Below, in pieces: positions 1 through 8,065 of a stretch of 64,000 nucleotides of DNA. Location: positions 310,001 through 374,000 of the forward strand of contig CAWEYW010000001.1 in NCBI GenBank assembly GCA_963813415.1, read 5' to 3'. The position numbers were made by a program, and so were the translations under genes. The DNA comes from CAIWHR01 sp963813415. Lineage in GTDB: Bacteria; Pseudomonadota; Gammaproteobacteria; Burkholderiales; Casimicrobiaceae. Under the pieces are notes generated by a model that worked only from the letters and a program-made list of their open reading frames with translations, did not search any database and was not told the DNA's origin. Every line of letters starts with the position of its first letter. Position 1 is the first letter of the stretch.

Positions 1-78
1 CCAATGCACGCCTGGCCGGGTGATTCATTCAGGTGTGCCACGGGCAGCGACACACCTGCTTCTTCCTAGGAGGCACTC

Positions 79-1269
79 ATGGCCAGTTACTTGACGCGGC
101 TTGCTGCGATGGCGATCGCGGGGACGCTCACGGCGTGCGCAACGACGCCGGTACCGCCCTTGAACACGGCGGAATTCATGCTGGTCGGCATCGACAACAA
201 GGTCGTGTTCGCCGACGACGGCAGTCAGCTGTTTCTGCCCCCCGGCAACGACTCGATCGTGATCGTGGACATTGGCACCAATCCCGCCGAGCCACGGATC
301 GTGACCAGCCTGCCGCTGATGAACTCGGTGATCGGACCGCCCACGAACCTCGCCATCAGTCCCGACGGCGCGCTCGCGATCGTCGCGAACTCGCTGGACT
401 GGGTGGCGGACGGCGCCAAGTGGAAGTTCGTGCCCGACAACAAGCTCTATGTGATCGACCTTACCGCCAGTCCGCCTGCGCTCATCGACACGCTCGCGGT
501 CGGCAAGCAGCCGTCGGGCCTTTCGATCAATCGCGCCGGCGATCTCGCGCTCGTGACGAATCGTGCCGACAACTCGATCAGCGTGTTGTCGATTCACGGC
601 AAGCAGGTAAAGCTGATCGATACCGTGCCGATGGGGGAATTGGTTGCGGCTGTCGTGTTCACCCCGGATGGCAAGCGCGCGCTCGCGGCGAAGTTCACCG
701 CCCACAAGGTGGCGTTCCTCGACGTCGACGGACAAAAGGTGACCTATGACAAGCGCGACATATCGGTGGGGCTGTGGCCGTACAACCTTGCCGTTTCCGC
801 GGACGGCAAGCTCGCCCTGACGGGGGACAACGGCAGCGCCGGGCGTTCGGACGGAAATGTCGACACGGTCACCGTCATCGATATCGAAGCGAATCCGCCG
901 CGGGTGATCGACAAGGTCGTCGTCGGCGACGGACCCGAGGGCTTCGCGTTGAGCCCGACCGGGCGGCTCGCCGCACCTGTCATCCTCGGTGGCTCGGATG
1001 GCCCGAAGAACGCGTGGTTCTACCATCGCAACGGGAGCGTGGCGTTACTGAAGCTCGATGGCAAGAAGGTGGTGAAGGTTGGAGACATCCCGGTGGGCGG
1101 CATCCCCGAAGGTGCCGTGTTCAGCCCGGACGGTCGTTGGCTCTACGTCGGCAATTACGTGGACCGAAACATCTCCGTGCTGCGCGTCGACGGTGACACG
1201 GTCGTGGACACCGGCACCGTCGTCCCGCTGCCCGGCAGTCCCGCATCGATGCGGGGAAGAGTGCAGTAA
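79..1269 (+). CDS. YncE-like beta-propeller lipoprotein
   Basis: A 396-residue exported protein. The N-terminus is hydrophobic and ends in a lipobox (LTAC, Cys20), so it is probably a lipoprotein anchored in the envelope. The body is made of repeated blades carrying SPDG/SADGK-type turns and strands ending in VIDI or VLRVDG, as in YVTN/YncE seven-bladed propellers. Start chosen because an AGGAGG-type site (68-73) sits just before the ATG. Such propellers are usually binding scaffolds; no catalytic motif is visible and the ligand is unknown. It stands alone, with 116 bp to the next gene. Confidence 0.8.
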   Translation: MASYLTRLAAMAIAGTLTACATTPVPPLNTAEFMLVGIDNKVVFADDGSQLFLPPGNDSIVIVDIGTNPAEPRIVTSLPLMNSVIGPPTNLAISPDGALAIVANSLDWVADGAKWKFVPDNKLYVIDLTASPPALIDTLAVGKQPSGLSINRAGDLALVTNRADNSISVLSIHGKQVKLIDTVPMGELVAAVVFTPDGKRALAAKFTAHKVAFLDVDGQKVTYDKRDISVGLWPYNLAVSADGKLALTGDNGSAGRSDGNVDTVTVIDIEANPPRVIDKVVVGDGPEGFALSPTGRLAAPVILGGSDGPKNAWFYHRNGSVALLKLDGKKVVKVGDIPVGGIPEGAVFSPDGRWLYVGNYVDRNISVLRVDGDTVVDTGTVVPLPGSPASMRGRVQ

Positions 1270-1385
1270 CGGATCGGCCGAGTCGCATCGGATCGGGCGG
1301 AGCTCGCATGCGGCGCTGAGCCGCGTCGGGCTGTCGAGCCGCGCGCCATGGTGAGACGAATCGTCGATCCAGCGAGGAGGCGAAC

Positions 1386-1823
1386 ATGTTCAAGCATCTG
1401 CTTCTGCCGACGGACGGGTCGGAACTGTCCGAGGTTGCCGTTCGAAAGGGCGTCGAGTTCGCGAAAACCATCAAGGCCAGGATAACCGGCTTGTACGTCA
1501 CCCCGGATTTCCACATCTTCACCTATCGGACCGAGATGCTGGAGGATACCCGGGAGCAGTATGCCAAGGACTGCCAGGCGCATGCCGCGCAGTACCTCGG
1601 CGTGATCGAACGGATCGCCAAGGAAGCCGGCGTGCCGTGCGACCTTGTCAATGTCACGAACGATCATCCCTACGAGGCGATCATCAACGCCGCCGAAGAG
1701 CATGGTTGCGATCTCATCGTCATGGCCTCTCACGGCAGGCGAGGAGTGCGTGGCTTCCTTGTGGGCAGCGAGACGCAAAAGGTCCTGACGCATACCCAGA
1801 CACCGGTGCTCGTGAGCCATTAG
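1386..1823 (+). CDS. universal stress protein (UspA family)
   Basis: A 145-residue cytoplasmic UspA-fold protein. It starts with the family beta-strand HLLLPTDGSE and has the C-terminal nucleotide-binding loop SHGRRGVRGFLVGSE (G-x2-G-x-small-GS/T pattern), which predicts ATP binding. The start has an AGGAGG site about 6 bp upstream. It is a single-domain Usp of standard length. A second, divergent Usp lies at 11156-11596 on the other strand. Specific stress role unknown. Confidence 0.93.
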   Translation: MFKHLLLPTDGSELSEVAVRKGVEFAKTIKARITGLYVTPDFHIFTYRTEMLEDTREQYAKDCQAHAAQYLGVIERIAKEAGVPCDLVNVTNDHPYEAIINAAEEHGCDLIVMASHGRRGVRGFLVGSETQKVLTHTQTPVLVSH

Positions 1824-1937
1824 AGGCGCCGGGGTCGCGAGTTCGGGGGCTACCGGCCACCCCCCGATCCGATTGCCTGTTTGGTTGATGCAGTGCGATC
1901 ATGTCCGCGGTCCTGCAGAACATTGACAGACGAAGCC

Positions 1938-3482
1938 ATGAGCCGCTTGCATACCAGACTTCATTCGCTCCCGCGTTCGGTTCTTGCCGGTCTTCAGCGG
2001 GGGATCGAGAAGGAGAGCCTCCGGGTGCGTCCGGACGGCACGCTCGCCGCGACTCCGCACCCGCGCGCACTCGGTTCGGCGCTGACGCATCCTCATATCA
2101 CGACCGATTTCAGCGAAGCGCAGCTCGAGTTGATCACCGGCGTGCATTCCACGGTCGCCGCCTGCCTCGACGAGCTCGCGCACATCCACCAGTTCGTCTA
2201 CCGCCACATCGGGGACGAGCTGCTCTGGTGCGGGAGCATGCCTTGCAAGCTGCCGGACGAGCAGGCAATTCCCATCGCGCGCTTCGGTCAATCGAACGTC
2301 GGACGCGCAAAAACGCTGTACCGCACCGGCCTTGCGCACCGCTATGGTCGGCGCATGCAACTGATCTCCGGCCTGCACTACAACTTCTCGCTTCCCGAGC
2401 ACAGTTGGCCGCTGGCGGATTTCCGCGATGCCGACGAAGGCTATTTCGCGCTCATCCGCAACTTCCGAAGGCACGCATGGCTGCTGCTGTACCTGTTCGG
2501 TGCGTCGCCGGCCGTGTGCGCGAGCTTCGTCGAGGGACGTTCCCATGAGCTGCAGGAGCTGGCACCCGGGACCCTGTACCTGCCCTACGCCACTTCGCTG
2601 CGGATGAGCCGTCTGGGGTATCTGAGCGCTGCGCAGGACGCGCTTGCCGTCAGCTACAACGATCTGCCGAGCTACGTGGCATCGCTCGAAGATGCCCTCA
2701 CCACACCGTATCCCGCCTACGAGGGGATCGGTATCCATGATGGCAGCGAATATCGGCAACTGGCCACGAGCCTGCTGCAGATCGAGAACGAGTTCTACAG
2801 CACGATTCGTCCGAAGCGGGTCGTCGGTTCCGGCGAGCGACCGCTGCGCGCGCTGCGCCAGCGCGGCGTGCAATACATCGAGGTCCGTGCCATGGACCTG
2901 GATCCCTTCTCCGCGATCGGCATCACGGCACAGACCGTTCGCTTCCTGGACATCTTCCTGCTGCATTGCCTGTTGAGCGACAGCCCGCCTGACACGCCGC
3001 AAGAGATCGCGGCAATCGGTCACAACAAGCACCGTGTCGCCTCGCGCGGGCGCGAGCCCGAGCTACACCTGGAGCGCGGCGGCGAAGACGTGGAGCTGCG
3101 GCAATGGGCCGGGGAGCTGCTGGCGGAATGCGCGCCCATCGCCGGAGCGCTCGATGCTGCGCAGGGCGGCCGGGATTACCAGGAGGTGCTCGCCGCGGCG
3201 GTGGACATGATGGCCAATCCGGCGTCGGTGCCATCTGCACGCGTGTTGGCGGCGATGCGGCAACACCACGGCGGCTCGTACTTTCGTTTCGCTCTCGAGC
3301 ATTCGCGCCAACATCGGCTGGCCCTGGTCGCCGATCCGCTGCCGACCGACCTGGACGCGCGATTCCGCGAGATCGCAGACGAATCCCTCGGGCGGCAATC
3401 GAAGATCGAATCGGAGGACGACCTTCCATTCGAGACGTATCGACAACGGTATCTCTCACCCGACTCGCTTCGAGGCGATTGA
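1938..3482 (+). CDS. gshA: glutamate-cysteine ligase
   Basis: Catalyses ATP-dependent joining of L-glutamate and L-cysteine, the first step of glutathione synthesis. The 514-residue length fits the proteobacterial (E. coli GshA, 518 aa) class. Recognisable blocks are GIEKESLRV near the N-terminus, the TDFSEAQLELIT segment, and the RFGQSNVGRAKTLYR...GRRMQLISGLHYNFS region in the active site. The start at 1938 is preferred over the upstream in-frame start at 1881 because family similarity begins with this Met (MSRLHTRL). No gshB is in the window. Confidence 0.95.
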   Translation: MSRLHTRLHSLPRSVLAGLQRGIEKESLRVRPDGTLAATPHPRALGSALTHPHITTDFSEAQLELITGVHSTVAACLDELAHIHQFVYRHIGDELLWCGSMPCKLPDEQAIPIARFGQSNVGRAKTLYRTGLAHRYGRRMQLISGLHYNFSLPEHSWPLADFRDADEGYFALIRNFRRHAWLLLYLFGASPAVCASFVEGRSHELQELAPGTLYLPYATSLRMSRLGYLSAAQDALAVSYNDLPSYVASLEDALTTPYPAYEGIGIHDGSEYRQLATSLLQIENEFYSTIRPKRVVGSGERPLRALRQRGVQYIEVRAMDLDPFSAIGITAQTVRFLDIFLLHCLLSDSPPDTPQEIAAIGHNKHRVASRGREPELHLERGGEDVELRQWAGELLAECAPIAGALDAAQGGRDYQEVLAAAVDMMANPASVPSARVLAAMRQHHGGSYFRFALEHSRQHRLALVADPLPTDLDARFREIADESLGRQSKIESEDDLPFETYRQRYLSPDSLRGD

Positions 3483-3667
3483 TGCTCCGGCATCTCTCGG
3501 TGTGGAGAACCATGGTTGTCGACTGCCGACCGGCGCGACACTGAAGCCGTGATCGCTGCTTTACCGGGCTCGTGGTCGGCCACGAACCGTGGGCTATGAT
3601 CAGCCCCTTACCGGCCCGCGATCCATTGGCTCCCCAAGGACCGCCGCCGGGAACCGACTTGCGAAAC

Positions 3668-4864
3668 ATGCTCACACCAGCGACTCCCCGCGCGGCGACG
3701 GCCGACACGCCGCGCAGCCTGGAGCTCATCCAGCAGCTCATCCGGTTCGATACCACCAGCCGGCTTTCCAACCTGGCGCTGATCGATTGGGTGCGGGAAT
3801 ACCTTGGGCGGCACGGCATTGCCTGCCGCCTGACCCACGACGATGGCAACGCCAAGGCCAATCTCTTCGCCACCATTGGCGATGCCAGTCGTCCTGGCGT
3901 GGTGCTGTCGGGACATACGGATGTAGTACCGGTCGATGGCCAGCAGTGGACTGTCGACCCCTACGCCGGCGTGCTGCGCGAAGACCGGCTGTTGGGCCGC
4001 GGCACTGCCGACATGAAATCGTTCCTGGGGATCGTCCTCGCCGCGGTGCCTGACATGGTGGCGAAGCCCCTGGCGATGCCGATACATCTCGCCTTCTCCT
4101 ACGACGAGGAAGTGGGCTGCATTGGCGTCGGGCGGATGATTCGCGACATGCAGGACATCGGGGTCGCGCCTGGCATCGCCATCATCGGCGAGCCGACGAG
4201 CATGCGCGTCGTCACCGGGCACAAGGGCAAGCTCTCCATTCACGCTCGCGTATGCGGCCGTGAAGCGCATTCCGCCTACGCTCCCAGCGCCGTGAATGCA
4301 CTCGAGTACGCCGCCGAGATCGTCGTCCAGCTCCGTCGCATGCAGCGTCAGAAGGCGACCGAGGGTCCGTTCAACCGCGAGTACGAGCCGCCCTACAGCA
4401 CGCTCCACACCGGCGTGCTGCGCGGTGGCACGGCTCTGAACATCGTGCCCAGGGAATGCGAGTTCGATTTCGAATTCCGCACCATCCCGGAAGACGACCC
4501 GCATCAGCTGCGCGACGCGCTGCAGGCTTACTGTGCACGCGAGCTGCTGCCCGAAATGCAGCGCATTGCGCCCGAAAGCAGCATCGAGTTCGAGACCAGG
4601 TCCGATAATCCCGGCCTGCACACCGAGGAAGCGGCGGAAATCGTGAGTCGCATCGAGCGGCTGGCGCAGAACGGGCGCGGGGGCAAGGTCGCGTTCGCGT
4701 CCGAAGCGGGGCAGTTCCAGCGCGCCGGGTACGAGGCGGTGATCTGTGGACCGGGATCGATCGCGGATGCGCACAAGCCGGACGAATTCATCACACTCGA
4801 GCAGATTCGGCGCGGTGAGGGATTCATCGCGCGCATCGTCGAGCAGGCGGCCGCAAGGCCCTGA
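3668..4864 (+). CDS. argE: acetylornithine deacetylase, M20 metallopeptidase family
   Basis: Hydrolyses N-acetyl-L-ornithine to ornithine in arginine synthesis. The 398-residue M20 protein has the first metal-ligand motif SGHTDVVPVDGQ, the bridging-Asp segment GRGTADMKSF, the catalytic DEEVGCIGV motif, GEPTSMRVVTGHKG, and a GPGSIADAHKPDEF C-terminal block typical of ArgE. Upstream in-frame starts (3572, 3596) would add a Pro-rich leader without family similarity, so 3668 is chosen. Close M20 relatives have other acyl-amino-acid substrates, so exact specificity is inferred. Confidence 0.88.
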   Translation: MLTPATPRAATADTPRSLELIQQLIRFDTTSRLSNLALIDWVREYLGRHGIACRLTHDDGNAKANLFATIGDASRPGVVLSGHTDVVPVDGQQWTVDPYAGVLREDRLLGRGTADMKSFLGIVLAAVPDMVAKPLAMPIHLAFSYDEEVGCIGVGRMIRDMQDIGVAPGIAIIGEPTSMRVVTGHKGKLSIHARVCGREAHSAYAPSAVNALEYAAEIVVQLRRMQRQKATEGPFNREYEPPYSTLHTGVLRGGTALNIVPRECEFDFEFRTIPEDDPHQLRDALQAYCARELLPEMQRIAPESSIEFETRSDNPGLHTEEAAEIVSRIERLAQNGRGGKVAFASEAGQFQRAGYEAVICGPGSIADAHKPDEFITLEQIRRGEGFIARIVEQAAARP

Positions 4865-4908
4865 TGCAGCGCCGCTGAATGCGTAGCAGCACCTACTGGA
4901 GGTCACCC

Positions 4909-5934
4909 ATGCAGTTGCATCGATTCGTGCGTCGTAGCGTGCTGTGGTGCGGCATCGCGGTTGTGCTTTGCGCCGTCGGCCCGCTTCGGGCCGGCGCCGA
5001 GGAGATCAAGGTGACGCGCCAATACGGGCTGCCCTACATCCCGTTGATGGTGATGGAGCACGAGCAGCTTCTGGAGAAACATCTCAAGCGCCTCGGCGTG
5101 CCCGACGTGAAGGTCACCTGGGCGACGATGAGCACGACCACCGCCACGGTCGACGGGCTGCTCTCGGGCAGCGTCGACTTCGCCTCGTCCGGGATTACCG
5201 GACTCCTGACGCTGTGGGACAAGGCTCAGGGTACGCAGAACGAGGTGAAGGCCATCTCCGGCATCTCATCGTTTCCGTATCCGCTGGTCACGAGCAATCC
5301 CGCGGTGAAGACGATCAGGGATTTCACCGACAAGGACAAGATCGCAGTACCCGCGGTGAAGATCTCGGTCCAGGCGATCGTTCTACAGATGGCGGCGGCC
5401 CAGGCGTTCGGTCCCGACAAACGGACTGCGCTCGACGCGCGGACCGTGTCGATGGGGCACCCGACAGCGGCGGTTGCAGTCATGTCGAAGCAGAACGAGG
5501 TCGATGCGCATTTCAGCTATCCTCCCTACAGTCTCGAGGAGCTGCGCACACCGGGCGTGCACGCGGTCCTGTGGGCGAATGACGTCACCAATGGCCCGGC
5601 CACGACGATCGAGGTCGTCACGCCCGCGCGCGTCGTGAAGGAGCATCCGAAGTGGGTCGAAGCGTGGATGGCCGCGCAGCAGGAAGCCAGTGATTTCGTC
5701 AACAAGCATCAGCGCGAAGCCGCGGAGATGTATCTCGGCATGAGCGGTGAAAAGAAGCTGACGGCGGCCGACCTCGTCCAGATCATCGCCGATCCGCAGG
5801 TGCGCATCAGCGTCACCCCCTTCAACACGATGGTGTTCGCCAGGTACATGCACGAGACGGGCAGCATCAAGCGCATGCCCGGAAGCTGGAAGGACTACTT
5901 CTGGCCCGTGGCACACGGACTCGACGGAAGCTGA
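4909..5934 (+). CDS. ABC transporter substrate-binding protein (SsuA/TauA/NMT1 type)
   Basis: A 341-residue periplasmic solute-binding protein with a Sec signal peptide (RRSVLWCGIAVVLCAV...AGAEE, about residues 1-32). The mature part begins IKVTRQYGLPYIPLMVMEHE and contains the two-lobed NMT1/SsuA fold with TVDGLLSGSVDFASSGITG. The ATG follows a GGAGG site (4898-4902), which rules out the upstream in-frame start at 4879. Relatives bind alkanesulfonates, taurine, nitrate or thiamine precursors; the ligand cannot be read here. No permease or ATPase gene is adjacent, so it is an orphan. Confidence 0.88.
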   Translation: MQLHRFVRRSVLWCGIAVVLCAVGPLRAGAEEIKVTRQYGLPYIPLMVMEHEQLLEKHLKRLGVPDVKVTWATMSTTTATVDGLLSGSVDFASSGITGLLTLWDKAQGTQNEVKAISGISSFPYPLVTSNPAVKTIRDFTDKDKIAVPAVKISVQAIVLQMAAAQAFGPDKRTALDARTVSMGHPTAAVAVMSKQNEVDAHFSYPPYSLEELRTPGVHAVLWANDVTNGPATTIEVVTPARVVKEHPKWVEAWMAAQQEASDFVNKHQREAAEMYLGMSGEKKLTAADLVQIIADPQVRISVTPFNTMVFARYMHETGSIKRMPGSWKDYFWPVAHGLDGS

Positions 5935-6046
5935 ACTGGCGTTCGACGCCGCGGCCTCCGGCGCGCACGGCGCCGCTACCGGCTGACGAACTCGATGCGG
6001 GCAGCGCTACCGGGCTGCGGGCGTGAGCGACCGCCTCGTGGTCGCC

Positions 6047-6802
6047 TCACGCACCGATTGCAGCTTCGATCTCGGCGAAGGTGCGCGCGACGTCGTGCCC
6101 GATATGCGGCGGCAGGCCAAGCTGCCGCGCGATTTGCGTCAGGGAGAACATGCCCCGCACGGTGTACGTTGACGGACTCGCGGCGGCCGAGCCGGATTCG
6201 ATCACCAGCGCGTGCTGGCGGCCGGAGCGCTTCAAGGTTTCCACGATGTCGCCCACCCGGGCTTGCAGCACATCCGGCAGCTCCATCGCTTCCAGCAGGT
6301 TTGCGGGTGTCATCACCTCGCGCACGAGGACTTCGACGTGCCGCGCACCACGGCGTTGGGCGATCTGGATCGGCCTTTCCCCCAGGATATCGGTGGAAGT
6401 GATGATCCCCAGGATGGCTTTCGCTTCGTCGACGACGAAGAGGGCACGAACGCGCTCGGCGATCATCGTCTGATGGGCCTGATCGATGGTCGCGACGGAA
6501 GGAATGGTCACGGCCGCGACGCGGCTCAAGTCGGTCATCACGTCGGTCGCAGGCGAGCCTGGCCGTACTCGCAACTCCGGGGTCTGACTTTGCAGGCGAT
6601 AGATTGCACCCGCCGCGGCTTTCGATTGCCGCAGCGGACCGAACGGCTCTTCTGAAGCCCGTCGGCCCTGACCGGAGGGCAGCTCGCTCGAGTGTCCGAA
6701 TCCGGAGAACATCCTTTCCACGAATTGACCGCCGTGCTTCGGCTCCACCCTGTTGGTGGTGGCTGGCTGATCGGGGGGAGGCGAGTCTTTGCTCATCATC
6801 AT
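6047..6802 (-). CDS. CBS-domain protein with N-terminal extension
   Basis: A 251-residue cytoplasmic protein. Residues 1-80 are a polar, low-complexity extension. From about residue 85 there are two CBS modules: the first runs VMTDLSRVAAVTIPSVATID...GIITSTDILG and the second VREVMTPANLLEAMELPDV...GMFSLTQIARQLG. CBS pairs bind adenosyl nucleotides and usually regulate a partner, but no effector domain is fused. The gene starts with three consecutive Met codons. The first overlaps the stop of a small upstream ORF, which suggests translational coupling. Confidence 0.85.
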   Translation of the reverse strand: MMMSKDSPPPDQPATTNRVEPKHGGQFVERMFSGFGHSSELPSGQGRRASEEPFGPLRQSKAAAGAIYRLQSQTPELRVRPGSPATDVMTDLSRVAAVTIPSVATIDQAHQTMIAERVRALFVVDEAKAILGIITSTDILGERPIQIAQRRGARHVEVLVREVMTPANLLEAMELPDVLQARVGDIVETLKRSGRQHALVIESGSAAASPSTYTVRGMFSLTQIARQLGLPPHIGHDVARTFAEIEAAIGA

Positions 6803-6936
6803 TCTCTCCAGGCTGCCGTCGCACCCGCTGCCACGGCCACCAGGTGCATGGTGCCGTCGTGGGTGCTGAAGCGCAATGGTCGGGGCGGAACGGGCTCGGC
6901 CACGGCAAGGGCGATCCTGGCCACTTCGCGTCCCAT
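6799..6936 (-). CDS. possible 45-residue upstream ORF coupled to the CBS gene
   Basis: Reading on the minus strand from an ATG at 6936 gives a 45-codon frame beginning MGREVARIALAVAEPV and ending in TGA, which overlaps the ATG of the CBS gene by 4 nt. The composition looks protein-like and the frame is open upstream for about 20 more codons. It could be a leader peptide, a small protein, or the 3' end of a decayed gene. I do not recognise a family. Confidence 0.3.
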   Translation of the reverse strand: MGREVARIALAVAEPVPPRPLRFSTHDGTMHLVAVAAGATAAWRE

Positions 6937-7446
6937 GCTATGGACAGCGATACTGCCAGAAGGTGCGTTCGGCCTGGTCTCCCCGACGAGTGGTCACCGT
7001 CCGTGATGCCGGGCGCTCAGCCGGACATTCCGGCCTTGCCGGTTCTGGCGCGGTGGCGCGCTGGACGTCGCATCCAGTTTCCCGCCGCCGTCGGCCTCGT
7101 TGGCGGCGTATCCGAAGCCGGACCATCCTTGCAACACCCCGCGCGCGGATCGTTGCACACGTGACGCGAACCCGCCGCCCGTACGGACGGCGGGTTCCCG
7201 TTTGTGGAAAAGCCCGAACATCGGAGGAGGTGTTTCTCCAGAACCCGGAACATAGTGTCGCGCGTCACGGTCGAAGTCTGGCAATTCACCGCTCGCCGAC
7301 GTTCGAGAGCGACGCTTGCGAGCTGGTGCGAAGCCTGGATGATCATCTCTTCGGCTCGCGGACACGGAAGCGCTGCCGCGAATTCGCCGAAGCGGCGTGT
7401 GCGCCGCGGATATCGACGCGCCCGCTGCCCGACCATGGAGGTCACC
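6937..7446. other. intergenic region, no gene recognised
   Basis: About 510 bp between the minus-strand CBS unit and the plus-strand exported protein. Only short, overlapping, mutually exclusive ORFs are present and none resembles a known protein. The last bases hold the ribosome binding site GGAGGT (7437-7442) of the next gene. Promoters for both divergent units presumably lie here, but I could not pick them with confidence. Confidence 0.4.
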
Positions 7447-7929
7447 ATGAACCATTGGAACATTGCATTGGGCGTCGCGTGCACCGCGCTCGCCATCGGC
7501 ACCGCCAACGCAACAGTCGATCAGCCGGCCAATTCCACTGCGACAGAGCTCGGCGCCTGCAGTCAGCTCCCGCGAAGTGAACGGGGCATCTGCAAGCAGG
7601 AGGCGCTCGGAAGCAACTCGCCATCGGCAGGAATGACGGCAGCGAATGAACAGCCGGCGCTCGATGCAGCAAACGCCGCCTATGCGAGCGCGCTGGCTGC
7701 CTGCCGCCGGCTGCCGCTCAGCGAGCGCGGCCTATGTACCGACCAAGCACGCGCCAACAGTTACGGCGGTATCTCACCCGCCGTGCCAGCAGCGGAGCGC
7801 CAGGCCTTGACCACGGAGAATGCCCGCTATCAGGCGGCGGTGACAGCCTGCCACCGCTTGCCAGTCAGCCAGTGGAATACGTGCATGTCGGACGCAGGGA
7901 CCGACGAAAGCCTGCTCGGCACCCGGTGA
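7447..7929 (+). CDS. secreted protein with three C-x10-C repeats
   Basis: A 160-residue predicted periplasmic or secreted protein with a Sec signal (residues 1-22, cleavage near TANA). The mature part holds three copies of a motif of the form C-x2-LP-x-S-(E/Q)-x4-C at residues 38-49, 86-97 and 135-146, spaced 48-49 residues apart. Each unit has two cysteines, so one disulfide per unit is plausible. Start fixed by GGAGGT 4 bp before the ATG; a longer in-frame start at 7204 has no signal peptide. Family and function not recognised. Confidence 0.8.
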   Translation: MNHWNIALGVACTALAIGTANATVDQPANSTATELGACSQLPRSERGICKQEALGSNSPSAGMTAANEQPALDAANAAYASALAACRRLPLSERGLCTDQARANSYGGISPAVPAAERQALTTENARYQAAVTACHRLPVSQWNTCMSDAGTDESLLGTR

Positions 7930-8065
7930 AGGCGCGCCTCGGGGCCGCCGCCTCCAAACGACCCGGTCGCCGCGGCGCGGGGCGTGTGCCATCCGGCCCC
8001 CAGGGAACAGCCGGGCGTCAGCCTATTTCGACGTGCGCTACTCCGTCGGGGCGTGAAGTGCTTAA

